Part shown: one piece after another, positions 24,701 through 36,597 of the stretch
Numbering within the stretch: the stretch's first letter is position 1
How the letters are laid out: every line of letters begins with the position of its first letter
NCBI GenBank assembly: GCA_018389105.1
Contig: JACATO010000647.1
Span: 428,001 to 492,000, forward strand
DNA: 64,000 nt
Source: Nautilus pompilius
Lineage: Eukaryota > Mollusca > Cephalopoda > Nautilida > Nautilidae
Direction of reading: 5' to 3'
Translations under genes and position numbers: made by a program
Notes under the pieces: model-generated
What the model saw: only the letters and a program-made list of their open reading frames with translations
What the model was told of the DNA's origin: nothing
Databases searched by the model: none

Positions 24701-27700
24701 TGACGTTTGTAATCCTGGAAATTTTCTTGCTGTCCTCTCTAATCATTATAGATTTAGCACAGTTTGCCAGCATCCAGCTTGAACTTGATTGCATAGCTTG
24801 CTGTCTTTGACATTCTAACTCCTTTATAGACATGATACTTGATGCTTGTTATGTTCATATGAATGACTAAACACCTGGAAAAGAATTGGTGGTGTAGTAG
24901 AAAGATCTGGTATGGTAAAAGCACACCAGTGATCTAATCTGGTCCGATAGGGATTGTGCCTGCATCACTTGAATACAGAGCATTGTGTGATCAGCAGTGT
25001 GACAATCACATTGCCCCACAAAAGGAAATATTGTAAGAATACTGCAGGGAGACAATATGAGTACATAGGTAGGGAGGTGTACCAACAAAGTAAATATGAA
25101 TAAAGTCTGTTTATGCTGGCACACTTTAACACTTTAATGGTGAAAGGGACTAAAGTAGGCTACAATTGATTTAAAATGAGATGTCTTATTTTCAATAAGT
25201 ATCTGTAAATGTAATAATCAGTGGAGGGGTCATAGTGTCTACAAATTATATTCATAGACATTTAATGGAGCATGGGTGACAATTAGAATCAATACAGTAT
25301 GTATATAAACACGACCTATCCTCATAGCAGAGCTACCACTAAAGATAGAAATTTTAATGGACCTTTGATATGTATTATACATAAAAGGAAACAACAATTC
25401 AGTCTTGAGCCGAGCTGCTTGTATGGGGCAGGCGTTTGTTTGTTTGTTTTTGTATTGACATCGGGGAAGCACAGTAACAGCATTCACATTAAAAGCTTTT
25501 TAACTCTTAACTAGTGTTCATGACTGCAGTTGGCTTAGTTTCCCCCTCTGGTTTAATATTATCCCCTTTTGTTTTATTTATATCGTTTTTATTGTCTTCT
25601 ACATAAAATAATTTACTCTCTTGTAGAGCAGAAGGCATTTTTTTGCATTTATGAAGGATGAACGAAAATTATTTGTTGATGTATAAATACATTGAGAACT
25701 TATATGACTTGGACAGGATTGACCCTGTCGCTGGATGGTGGCCAAGGCCAATGATAAGGGAAACTGGTTATGAGCCGTCTGTGCAGTAAAGTTCAAAATA
25801 AAACAAAATAAGCTTCCAATTTGTCCATGAAGGATATAGCCACTCTTTTCCTTTTTTGGCTGCATCCATGTTGGAAAAGGTCTGGAAGCAACCCCCTCTC
25901 TGTAGCTGAAATGGAATAGTGATTTCCACAGGTTAAATACACATTTCACTGTCCTTGTGCATGTCTGAGAGCTTCCGCAAGAGGGTCTATGGGTCTACAA
26001 TACTAACAGTACTGGCTAATGATTGTATAAAATATAGTAGTATCTGGCATTAATTTATTGGAATTTTTTATTTTTTTTAGTAGTAGTAACTCCGATTGAT
26101 AGACTTCTCAACAAATATAAGGATACATGACTCGAAGTTGTCTCATGTAACCTTTATTTCTCTGAGTAAAAATAGCATGAAAAATATTTTGTTCAACTTT
26201 TCCAAGTTAATATATACAAGGGTTGCTCTGAAACTAATGTCTCCTATTTATTTCCATGAAAACTACAACAGATACAGGGAGCACAATAACACTGTTGGAA
26301 AGAGCAGGTCTTTAGCTACAAAACACTGTTTTTCCACAGTCACCACCATTGGCTACGCATTTTCGCCAGCGATGAACAAGAGCCTGCATGCCGCGTTTGT
26401 AAAAATCTGCACCAGCAGAGGCGACCTGCTTTTTCACAGCTGCGACAACGGCATAGTTGTCGGGAAAATGTTGCCCGCGTAATTCATCTTTCATTGGCCC
26501 GTACAGATAGAAGTCTGAAGGCGACAATTCCGGACTATACGGTGGGTGTGGTAGGACAGTCCAGCCGAACTTTGCAACGTGCCCCAAGAAAACCATTGTC
26601 TTCTTCTCTGGACTGACTCTGGAAATTTGGGCCTTCAGCTTGGTCAGCGTCACAATGTAGTGGTCTGAGTTGATGGTTTCTCTGGGTTCCAGGAAATCCA
26701 GGAGGATCACGCCTTTCCTATCCCAAAAGACAGTGCACATCACTTTACCCACTGATGGCTACATCTTGAACCTTTTCTTTTGTGGGGAATTCACATGTCG
26801 CCATTTCCATGGACTGTCACTTGCTCTCCGGCTCATAGTAGTGGCATCACGTCTTGTCACCGGTGATAATGCGGTCCAGGAAACTGTCGCCTTCAGCCTC
26901 GTATTGGTTCAGCAGGTTCTCACACTTGCATTCAGTGGTTTTTCTGTTCCTGTTTAAGCATCCGTGGGACCCATCTGGTACAAACTTTGCAATATTCCAA
27001 CGTTGCCAACATCATCTCCAATGCATTGAAGCCGACATCCAACTCCACACAAAATTCTCTGGTCATAATCCACCGATTCCCATGGATGAACTGATTGAGG
27101 CGCTCTTCATTTCCTGGGGTGGCAGCTGTACGGGGCCGCCCAGAACAAGGCTTGTCTCTCACATCGCTGTCACCACTACTGAAACGCGCCCCACACCGCC
27201 TCACTGTGCTCACATCCGCCGTTTGGTCTCAATAAACGTTCAGCAAGTGTTGATGAATGTCAATGGGTGCAATTTTTTCCGCCTGGAGGAATTCAACGAC
27301 ACACCTCTGCTTTGTACGCACATCCATGTCAGACGCCATTTTTCAAGACTGTTCCTCTGCTGCTTTCTACCGCACAGCAACCAAATTTACAGGATATTTG
27401 TGGGAAGGTTCAAACTTTACTGCCATACCACCAACATCCGCCTCTGACGTCGTGGACATACAAAACATTAGTTTCGGAGTGACCCTTGTACTTCTGTTTA
27501 GTTCCTCATGATTTATTAATATTAATCTATTTTTGTTTATTCTGCATAATAAAAGGTAGATATAAATTAAGATTTTTTCTAATAATAATAGTTTGCTGTT
27601 GTTAAGGAATTAATATATCACAATGTGTACAGCTCTATTTTAATTTGAGAGATTTGTTGCAGAATAATAAGAATATCATCTATTTTAAAAAAAATCACTG

Positions 27701-28629
27701 CCTGGCTTCGTCCTGCCATTGTATACTTTTTAAGGAAGTCTGTAGTAATGTGGAAATCATGAAAGACTTTCAGATGCAGCACAAAAACTAAATGTTTTTG
27801 TTTATTTTCAGCTGTTCATTCTCATATCACTCAGATAGCTGTGGTTTCTCCCAAAGAATCTTATAGCTGCTATGTTCAACCCAAAGAACCTATTTCCCTT
27901 GGTGCATCATTGGTCACTGATATTACAATGGATGCTAGTGGCCAAATGTTTCACAAGGGGAAACCTGTGAAAAGTGTATCCATAACTCAGTGTCTGGTAG
28001 ACCTATGTTCATTTCTCAGAAAAAAGAAGAAAGTTTTACTTATTGGACACAACATTCATAGGTTTGACTGCCCAGTGTTAATGAATGCTGCTGCCGCCTG
28101 CAACATGATGGATAGTCTTGCTACTGTTATTTATGCTTTTATGGACACACTGAGGCTTTTCAAAGCTGTTCATCCAGGGCTGTTGAGCTACACTCAGGAA
28201 AATTTAATTAAATACTTTTTGGGCAATGAATTTTTATATGCCAAGCACACCGCATTGGGCGACTCTTCTGCATTACAGCAACTGATCCATCACTGTAAGT
28301 TTGACAACACCCAGAAAGAAGCACACAGCTTCCTCTTTTGTTACTTGTCTGAAATACACAGTTACACAAATGTGAAAAGGGTCAATAAGGAATCTTTAAA
28401 TGTTTTGGTGCACAATGGTATTTTAAGCGAAAGAATGGCAGATAAGATGGCTGGAAACGGTCTCTGTTTTGACCATCTGAAGTGGGCCTTTCATTATGAC
28501 CAGAGACAGGGTATCACTACTCTGTTCACATCTTGTCTACCTGATGGAAAGATCAGAGTCACAAAGAGCAATTGGATAATAGACAGAGTAGCTGATTATT
28601 TCCAACAGCTCGAGCAGTCTTCTGACTGA
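18783..28629 (+). CDS. DEDDh 3'-5' exonuclease-domain protein of the PML C-terminal type
   Basis: Best model joins 18783..19037, 23915..24212 and 27812..28629 (about 456 residues). Intron phases agree: ATG/gtaagc to ttccag/TTC is phase 0, TTAG/gtaaaa to ttcag/CT is phase 1. The exonuclease core is clear: Exo I FFDVETTGL (Asp about residue 178, Glu 180), Exo II GHNIHRFDCPVL (Asp about 270), Exo III HTALGDSSAL (His about 330, Asp about 335), so all four DEDDh acidic residues and the His are present. The closest relatives I know are the exonuclease-III-like domain at the end of PML isoform I and stand-alone invertebrate and fish homologues; no RING or B-box is visible. Residues 1-150 (basic, Ser/Gln-rich) are unrecognised. 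The start at 18783 is chosen because an acceptor (CTTTCCAG, ending 18768) sits just upstream; an acceptor at 18804 is an alternative. Substrate (RNA or DNA) is unknown. Confidence 0.82.
19038..23914. other. Intron of the exonuclease gene
   Basis: AT-rich, without a supported gene or a transposon with identifiable ends. Segments at about 23.0-23.1 and 23.4-23.5 kb share short words and may be an old local duplication. Confidence 0.5.
26217..27488 (-). mobile_element. Full-length dead mariner element inside the exonuclease gene's last intron
   Basis: TIRs are CAAGGGTTGCTCTGAAACTA at the left and its diverged inverse ending in GACCCTTG at the right (about 24 of 28 positions pair). The element is flanked by TA at 26215-26216 and 27489-27490, the target duplication of mariners. 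Its length, 1272 bases, is full size for the family. It is oriented opposite to the host gene. The transposase inside is broken (see separate entry). Confidence 0.9.
26312..27339 (-). pseudogene. Mariner transposase pseudogene
   Basis: About 342 codons, family length. It begins MASDMDVRTKQRCVVEFLQA, the helix-turn-helix region contains SGRPRTAATPGNEERLNQFI, and the C-terminal part has the hallmark HPPYSPELSPSDFYLYGPM with the third catalytic Asp. Damage: an in-frame stop where Y-G-D is expected (near 27230), stops and shifts at 26750-26930, including at the Trp after the first catalytic Asp (TGDKT then stop), and the block that should hold the second Asp (DNARPH in relatives) reads FLGHVAKFG. 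It cannot encode active transposase. Confidence 0.9.
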
Positions 28630-28665
28630 TAGCATAAATACATTTTATTTCCTAAATAATGTTCA

Positions 28666-28671
28666 AATAAA
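28666..28671 (+). promoter_or_regulatory. Poly(A) signal AATAAA of the exonuclease gene
   Basis: AATAAA 37 bases after the stop codon at 28629, giving a very short 3' UTR. Position and orientation fit the gene. Confidence 0.7.
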
Positions 28672-28799
28672 AAAGCAACAACACTTAATTGATTGTGGTA
28701 TTAATATATATTCTGATGAGAAATAACGAAGGCCACTATACCTGCAGCATTGCCAGCCACTGTTAGTGATGCTCTTTTGTGTCTACTGTACAAAGCCTT

Positions 28800-30195
28800 T
28801 AAAATTACTGTATTTTGTCATTCTATTAACCATGGTCCTTAAAAGAAAAGTAAGTGATAGTGCAGCAAGTGGATCCAAAGCTAGAAGGGAGAAGAATGTG
28901 ACGACGTTAGGCCCAAAAGTGGAATTACTGGATAAGATCGCATGTGGACTGAGTGCAGCATTGGTGGTGGGGACTGTGTGGCAAAAATGAGTTGACTGCG
29001 ATACATCAAGAAAAAAGAAAAGGGACATGGTTGCAGCGAGTGCCCCATCAAGTGTGTGACTTGTGATTCCATAATATGGAAAAAGCATTAAGCCTTTGAA
29101 TTGAGGATATGGCACAAGAACGAGTGCCCGTGAATAGTCCAGTGATTCGTGATGAGGCTTGAAGCATCAGGTGGTGATGCTGGCAGAGCCTCTTCTCTCA
29201 GCGCAAGTCGGGCGTGGCTTGAAAACTTTAGGAGTCCTGGCCCACACAAGGTGGAAGCAGCGTTTGGGAGACCATGATGCAGCATGGGATTGCCCCACCA
29301 CCCACCCCTGAGCTTTGTGAGATAATCAAAGAGAAGGGTTGGAAGCCAGAACAAGTGTTTAATGCCAACAAAAACTGTCTTGTTTTGGAAGAAAATGCCA
29401 ATAAGAACATTTATCTCCCTCCAAGGAAAAAGAAAGGTTCGGATCACGAGGCAGCCAGGGACAGGCTAGCCCTTTGGGTGACTGCATGGTGAAGCCCGTG
29501 CTGTTGTACATTGCACCCAACCCCAGGGCACTGAAGGGCAAGAATAAGCACTGCTTGTCCGGCATTCTTACAAGGCCTGGGTTACCGCATTTTTATTTTT
29601 GGATTGGTTCTACGACTGTTTCGTCCAAGAGCTGAAGAAATACTTTGCTGCCAATTGCACCAGGCCACCCACACACCCTGCCAACATGGAGGCAGTTTTG
29701 CTACACGACTTCCCTAATCCAGTCTCCCAATCAGGGCGTGATAGCCACCTTTAAGGCCTATTACACAAGGCACACCTTCAGCTGCACTTGTACTTCGATG
29801 GAAGAGGACGCAACACTTGATGTTAGGGAGGGTTGGAAGGAGTAAACATCGCTGACTATATCACTAACATCAAGGAGTCGCTGGATGAAGTAAAGGCATC
29901 AACCATGGACGCCTGTTGGAGGAAGCTGTGGAAGGAGATGGCGAATGATTTCACTGGTTCCTCATCTGTCAACGAAGAGGTAAAGACAATTCACAAGGTT
30001 GGAGTTGGGGGATTCGAGGATGTGGAAGTAGAAGAGTTGGTCGAGTCACATGCTGGGGAACTGACTGGAGAGGAGCTAGTGGAAAGTGACGAAGAAGTGA
30101 TAGACAAACCTAAACTGAATTCAGAAACACTATCCAAGCTCTTGAGTGATGGCAAACGATTGATGGACAAAACATTTGAATATAATCCCTCTATG
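28800..30195 (+). pseudogene. Decayed Tigger/pogo transposase relic
   Basis: Several frames together follow a Tigger transposase. The start reads MVLKRKVSDSAASGSKARRE; then at 29.27-29.49 kb PEQVFNANKNCLVLEE, which is the block around the first catalytic Asp (VFNADETGL in relatives, Asp now Asn-Lys-Asn); PNPRALKG at about 29.52 kb; a trace of SLIQSPNQGVI (third Asp block, Asp lost) at about 29.73 kb; and an acidic C-terminal part at 29.83-30.2 kb. Stops and shifts are frequent. No intact TIRs were found. It abuts the TIR of the next hAT relic. Confidence 0.75.
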
Positions 30196-30196
30196 G

Positions 30197-31462
30197 CAGG
30201 GGTTCTCAAACTGTGCGATAACCCTATCCCCTAAAATGATAAATACATTTTTGTGATCCCTCCCCATGAATAAAAATGATGATTTCACTGAGATTAGGGT
30301 TCAGCAAGAAATAGATATACAGACAGGAGTAGTGATTAAAAAGGATATTTTTTTTAACTAATTTAATTACATTCCACGAACAGTTGGGCAAATCGCCTGC
30401 CTTCAGTATTTCTCTTTGTTGTTGTAATAACAACACAGAAACCAAATCTGTTTACGAAGGCTCATTAAGCTGTTTTCTACCGTAAGTCCGGAAAAGTGGC
30501 CATGTCGGAATATACCACTAACGTTCTAATGGGAAGGATGAGCTGGCCCTCGTATGCATAATCCCTGAAATCTGGGTGTTATTGTCGGGAGGGACACTCA
30601 CTCCTCGTTCCACATTTATTTTTGATCGGTATTTGGTTTTTATTGCAGCAAGTGTAGAAAAACCTGACGCGCACAGGCCCGGTTTTTAAATAGTTCACAA
30701 CATTTATAGTTGTTTGTAGAACCTTCTGAAATATTTCGAAGCCAGAGCTTGCCTATGAATCAGAGTTTGTCCAGACAGCACCAGGAGATCTTCGGCATAT
30801 CTCTGTGACAGAGCGCGCTCAGTCAGTTCATGTCCCCACAGTAGGAGATTTCAATTATTATAGCTATCAATAATACTGAAAAGGTCCTCAGCTTTATTCA
30901 TCCTTCTAATTTCTTTACAGAAGAATAAATCCTCATTTATTTTGCCATCATCAACGAATCTAATGTACATTATTAAATGGGCATCCTCATCTATCTGAAT
31001 GGCAAATGGTTTGTTTCTTATCTTTTCAACTAGTAGCTCATTTAGATCCTCTGCGATTTGGTGGGAAACTGTCAGTAGACGGAGGTGTAAAAACTTTGGC
31101 ACCAAACTCCTCCAACATAGATGTAACCATATCAATAGCTGCTGGAAGAATTAAATTTTCTCCAATTGTGAGAGACTTTTTGCACTGAATGATTTCAAAG
31201 AGACAACTATGTATTTAACCAGACTCAGGTTTTGTTGCTTCATTTCATCTCTTCCAATGAAAAAAATCTAGAGGTTTCTTAGCTAAGTCTGCATGACTTG
31301 TTTCCAGGTGTCCTTTTAGTTTGCTTGGCTTCATACTCTCAACAGACAGGATTTTATGACAAATAGCACACTGAGGCTGTTCTTCTCCAGTCACAAAAAC
31401 ACTAGTGAAACCAAAGATATTGTTACGGATGATATGATGATGTCGTTGATTTAATTGGATTA
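30197..31462 (-). mobile_element. hAT-Charlie relic, minus strand, broken by a copia element
   Basis: The right-hand TIR of the element appears at 30197 as CAGGGGTTCTCAAACT, typical of Charlie elements. Reading the minus strand, a BED finger lies at about 31400-31250 (CAICHKILSVESMKPSKLKG then HLETSH) and the catalytic domain start at 31135-30850 (NKPFAIQIDEDAHLIMYIRF). The other end is lost where a copia LTR begins at 31463. Stops and shifts make it non-functional. Confidence 0.75.
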
Positions 31463-31599
31463 TGTTGACGAGGAAGAACAAAAAAACCTCGCTTTCACAG
31501 CATGGTGGGCGGAACCGGAACTCTCCACTATCTTTTATTAAAATAACAAACATACAGATGGCAACACATAATGTGTACACTTAAATTTACATTCCAACA
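31463..31599 (-). repeat. Short 3' LTR of a copia retrotransposon
   Basis: The 137-base unit runs from TGTTG to CAACA on either strand, the usual LTR termini. Read on the minus strand it starts TGTTGGAATG, a common copia LTR start, contains AATAAA, and is preceded by a purine-rich tract AAGTGGGG acting as polypurine tract. The copia coding region follows on the same strand at higher coordinates. The second LTR is not in place. Confidence 0.7.
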
Positions 31600-31701
31600 C
31601 CCCACTTAAGGTGAGTACAAATTACAATATATACAGAAATATTGTTTTCTTAAGTTCACAATTTCAAATAAAAAAAAGATATAGTGCACTTCTACAATTG
31701 T

Positions 31702-32807
31702 TTAGTTACCCATTACAATATTGATAAATTTGCACAGCTTAATCTTAGTTACAGGCTTAGTGAACATATCAGCAATATTCTGTTCATAAACTAACTGCAT
31801 AACACCTTTTTGCACTTCAGCTCTAATGAGATGATACCTTATGTCAATGTGCTTTGACCTTTGATGCCGAACAGGATTTCTAGCAAGAGCAATTGCACCC
31901 TGATTGTCACAATCATCAAACAACTTACTACCTGTTGTACTTTAACAATTGCATCAAGAATTTTGCTTCTTAAGTTGTAGCAGATAAGGCAATGAACTCT
32001 GCCTCACAAGTGGACAATGATATAGTCCTTTGTTTTCTACTCTTCCATGATATTAATGGTCCTTCACTAGAAAGCTGGAAGCAATATCCTGAAATGCTTC
32101 TGCGATCTTCTGAGTTAGCCCAGTCAGAATCACAAAAAAAACAATTAAACTCAGAGGTTCAAATGACCTTCTAAACACTAAATTTTTGTCAATCGTACCT
32201 TTTACATACCGTAATACGTTTTGCCATAGTCTTGTGCTGTGATAACTTTGTGACAATAAACACAAATCAGGTCTAGTTTCTGTCATAACAGATTAGACGA
32301 CCAACCATCTCTCTATATAACTTAGAATCTGCTAATTCAGCTTTCACTCATTTTACGAGTAGTAGATTTTGCCTTACATTTTTGCATACCAAATCTGGCC
32401 AACAATTTTTGCGAGTATTTTGATTGGTTCACTTTAATTACTCCTCCCTCATGGGCAAACTGTATGCCAAGATACCAAGAAATTTTACCTAGGTCCTTCA
32501 TTTTGAACCTATAATTCAAACACATTTTTACACTCTTGTGTGTAGAACTGTGGTTGGTGGCTATGGTGATATCATCTGCCCATACAATGATAATTGTCAT
32601 CTCATCAGTAGTATGCCTAATGTACACACAGGAATCAGCAGAAGATTGTGTCAAACCTTGACCTATTAAGTACTAATGTAACAAACTATTCCACTTTGTT
32701 TCAAACCATATAGTGACTTCTTTAGTCTGTAGACTAATTTCTCACCATTTTTACCTACAATAGCAAAACCTTCAGGATGTTCCACATACAGTTCACAATC
32801 TATAGGG
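31702..32807 (-). pseudogene. Copia (Ty1-type) pol fragment: reverse transcriptase and RNase H
   Basis: Reading the minus strand from 32807: ELYVEHPEGFAIVG and YRLKKSLYGLKQS (reverse transcriptase), YIRHTTDEMTIIIVWADDI with the DD active-site region, WYLGIQFAHE, then RNase H with FDDCDNQGAIALARNP and RSKHIDIRYHLIRAEV, ending VTKIKLCKF near 31710. This order is diagnostic of copia. Several stops and shifts are present. Gag, protease, integrase and the 5' LTR are missing because the sequence ends at a hAT terminus at 32808. Confidence 0.9.
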
Positions 32808-35772
32808 CAGGGGTCGGCACGATACGGCCCGCGGGGCACTCTCATCCGGCCCACGGAGCCTTTCCGGAAAAATGACAAAATATTCAGTCCTTGAGAAATC
32901 ATGGCTGTGTGTGCCTTTTATTTTTCAAGCGTTCTTGAGTGCTGCATGCGCTTGCAAGTGGGCGCTCAGACGTGTGATCACGTGTGCGATGCACGCACAA
33001 AATTGACAAGGCGCGCGCAGACTCAGGTGTTTTGTCCGAAAGCAGGTCAGGGCTACTATAAAATGGCGTGAGCGCACACGTTGATAACAGTCTGTCAGAG
33101 TTTTTGCGAGCGCGTTACGCATTAATTACTTGTCATCGGTAAGCTGTGTTAACTTGCAATTGTTAAGAAATCACTTAATTTATAGATGTAAAGTGGCAAT
33201 AGAAACGATTGCTCACAGTTAATTACGCATGTTTTCATGGAAGTCAGGCCCTCAAATAAAGACCCCTCTACTTAAGTTTAAAAAAACGGTTGATGCTATG
33301 CAGTATAAAATCCTTCCTGTGATTAAAAAAGCTTAAGCTTCGGTTTACGTGCAAAAGTTTAACATGAAACATTTCAAAATATCAGAAGTATAGGGTTTTT
33401 CTGAGGGGGTCGTTGTTTTCTCAACAGGATGCCAGTAAACCATAAAAATTGTGTTCATATTCTGTTTGTAGATCTATTATGGAAAGCAAACAGCGAAAAG
33501 TTGATCTCGAGCACCGTGTTTTTAATCCCACATGGACAATTGACTACTTCTTTGTTGAACACTTTGGCCAATGTCATTGCCTGCTTTGTGACAGAACCAT
33601 TGCTGTGAAAAAGTCCGAAAATGTCAAGCGTCATTATGAAACGTTACACCTCAAAGATTATCATTTTCTCAAGGGCGCTGCTCGTGAAAAGGAGGCGTTG
33701 CGGCTGAAAAAATTACTGCAGAAACAATCATCATTTTTTACTGTGACAATTGACGACTCTGACAAATATAAGCTCGCCAGCTTTGAACTTTCGCTGCTGA
33801 TTGCTAAACACATGAAGCCACTAAGTGAGGGAGAATTCATCAAAAAATGCCTCGTAAAAGCTGCTGATATCCTTTGTCCAGAGAAAAAACACCAATTTGC
33901 TCAAATTCCACTGTCATCGAGAACAGTTACCAGACGAGTCGAGAATCTTGCCGAAGATGTTGGAATTAAGATTGAAGATATGTACGAGAATTTTCAATCT
34001 TTTTCAATAGCCATTGATGATACAAGTGATGTCTCCGACACCTGCCAGCTCGCCGTATTTGTTCGAGGAGTTACCTCTGACTTCACCGTGTTTGAAGACT
34101 TTGCACGCATTATTCCACTCAAGGATACAGTGACCGGGGTTAACCTGTGCGATGGCGTTTTTACTTGGCTCAATGAATCTAAACTCGATCTCACCAAGCT
34201 TGTTGGAGTAACCACCGACGGAGCTCCCGCTATGGTTGGAGACACGAACGGTGCTGTCGCATTGCTTCAAGAGAAGATTGGTAATGCACAACGACTTTTC
34301 AAACTTCACTGTATCATCCATCAGGATGTTCTTTGCGGGAAATCTTTGCATTTTAAAGAAGTTATGAATGATGTCGTAAAGATCGTGAATTTCATTTTGC
34401 CGAGGTCCCTTAATCACCGACAATTCAAGGAGTTCCTTCGAAATACGCAAGCTGAATATGGCGACCTGTGTTACTTCACAAATGTTCGTTGGCTTAGTAG
34501 AGGGAAAATGCTTTCTCGATTTTATGCTCTTCGAAATGAAGTCGCACTGTTTTTGCAACACAAACACTCCGATCTTGCGAACGTTTTCGACGATCCACAG
34601 TGGATCGTAAAAGTGGCTTTTCTCGTCGACATCACAGCGCACTTAAACAATCTGAATCTCCATCTACAAGGCAGAAATAAGAATGTTTTTGAAATGTTTG
34701 AACGTATCACAGCATTTGAAACCAAGCTCTTACTTTTCGAATCCCAGCTTCGTAACGACAACTTCAGCCATTTTCCTAGTCTTAAAGAGTACTCAGAACA
34801 ATGCGATTCTAATCTCTTCGTCAACGCCATTCTGGATCTAAAAATTGAATTCAAGAATCGCTTTGAGGATTTCCGTTGATTGAAAGATTTGATTTTTCTG
34901 TTCGGTCGACCATTTGACGCACCTGTCGAAAATCTTCCTTCAGAATTTCAGCTCGAAGTGATCGATCTGCAGAATAATGCCTTGCTCAAGAGCAAATTTG
35001 AGTCCGAACAACTAGTGGAATTTTATGCGAACTATCTTCTGCCAAGTGGGAGCTTTCCTCACCTCGTCGACAACGCGAAGAAGTTTGCTTCGTTGTTTGC
35101 AAGTACGTATGCTTGTGAACAGGTATTTTCAAAGGTTAAATTCACAAAAAATAACCTTCGAAGTCAACTCACTGACGATCACCTCAAAGACATTCTTTTG
35201 CTGGCCGCCACTTGTGTTGATCCGGATACAAAAAAATTGACCGCCAATGCGCAAAAACAACCAAGCCACTAATTCCGTCTGTATTTTTGTAATAAAAACT
35301 TGCATTTTAATTGACTTTTGAAAATTTTTTTGGGTTATACTCATGGACTTTCCATTGGAGGCAGTGGTAAGAAGATTCGGTCAATTCGAATTGGGTTTCT
35401 TAATAAATGATATCTACCTTGAAAATCATTTAAATAGTGAAAATGTTTGACAGAATGTTTTATAATGTAAAAGAGCGATTATAATTTGTTTGGGAAATTC
35501 AAATGTGAAAAGTTATTGATAAAAAAGAAACAGAAGCTGTAAAATTCGATATGCTGGCCACTTCCATAACTAGAGATCTTCGAATTGACAAAAAAGATTT
35601 ACCAATTACTTCGTTTTTTATTTATATAAAAGCCAAAACGCAGCAATATTTTCTGGGTGAAGCAATGGTGAAATTTTTGCAATTAATTTTTGGCAACTCA
35701 TAACCATCCGGCCCGCGGACATGCGGCTAATTTTGAATCCGGCCCGCGAGCCGAAAAGGTTGCCGACCCCTG
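32808..35772 (+). mobile_element. hAT element (GTF2IRD2/Charlie8-like), nearly intact
   Basis: TIRs: CAGGGGTCGGCA at the left and its inverse TGCCGACCCCTG at the right, with GGCCCGCGG-type words repeated just inside both ends. The left 8-base flank is CTATAGGG and the right is CCCTAGAA, which do not match; the left neighbour is copia and the right neighbour a LINE. The transposase ORF (33449..35272) has one stop only. Confidence 0.9.
33449..35272 (+). pseudogene. hAT transposase with a single in-frame stop (GTF2IRD2/EPM2AIP1-like)
   Basis: About 607 codons in one frame, interrupted only by TGA at 34877-34879. The likely start is the ATG at 33479 (residue 11). A BED zinc finger has C44-x2-C47 and H62-x4-H67. 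The RNase H-like core shows IAIDDTSD (about 190), TTDGAP (Asp about 257), C-x2-H in LHCIIHQ (about 288-291) and the RW block NVRWLSRGKMLSRF. After the stop, the C-terminal hAT dimerisation region with the catalytic Glu reads STYACEQVFSKVKFTKNNLR. The same transposase type gave rise to the hAT-derived part of GTF2IRD2 in mammals. One nucleotide substitution seems to be the only clear lesion, so this is a young copy. Confidence 0.9.
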
Positions 35773-36597
35773 CCCTAGAAGCTGAGTCCTGCGAAGGGCC
35801 CTTAACTCTTACTGAAATAAAACAAGCCATTAGGGCTTTAAATAAAGACAAATCCCCAGGGAATGACTGCCTTACGCCCAAAATGTATAAATGTATGAGA
35901 TTCGAATATCTCCCATCAGGAGACCTGACAACGATTGTGAATATCGCATATAGTAAGGGGGCACCCTCAGAAAGCCAACGCACTGCCACTGCCGTCCTGC
36001 TTCCAAAGGGGGCGACGGGGAATACTTGGAAAACTGGAGGCCCATAAGTCTCCAAAATAGTGATTATAAAATCATAGCTAAGGCATTAGTGAATTGGCTA
36101 GCTAAAGTTATGAATAAAGTTATCAGTGCTGATCAGACCTGTTCAGTTCCAGGAAGAAGTATTACTAATACGCTTCAACTGTTCAGAGATATCACAACTA
36201 GGCTAGACACGGAAAATTCCATAGGAATCATGCTAGCCTTAGATCAAAAGAAAGCCTTTGATAGGGTAGACTGGAATTTTCTCATTAAGACACTTAAAGC
36301 CCTCGCGGGGAGTATTTCATTAACTATATCCGCCATTTTCAAAGTAATTTAATTACCCAGATTTATCAGAATGGTTTCACTTCCACGTCCTTCCACCCAA
36401 CAAGAGGTATCAGGCAGGGTTGCCCCCTGCATGCCATGCTGTACGTCTTAACTGCGGAACCACTGGTCGCCCTGATTCATCAATCACCATCCATCAGAAG
36501 GATCAATGGTATCAAAATACAACAGTATGCAGATGATACCACCCTCTTGATGCAAGATGCAGCCAGTCTGGATGCAGCTTTCAACACCCTAGAGGTA

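Noticed and set aside
24867-26000. Minus-strand open frames of 82-116 codons in the last intron
   Set aside because: No similarity and no splice context; inside the intron of the exonuclease gene.
26854-27447. 197-codon plus-strand open frame
   Set aside because: Antisense shadow of the mariner transposase on the minus strand.
34004-34642. 212-codon minus-strand open frame in the hAT
   Set aside because: Antisense shadow of the hAT transposase, which has full motif support.
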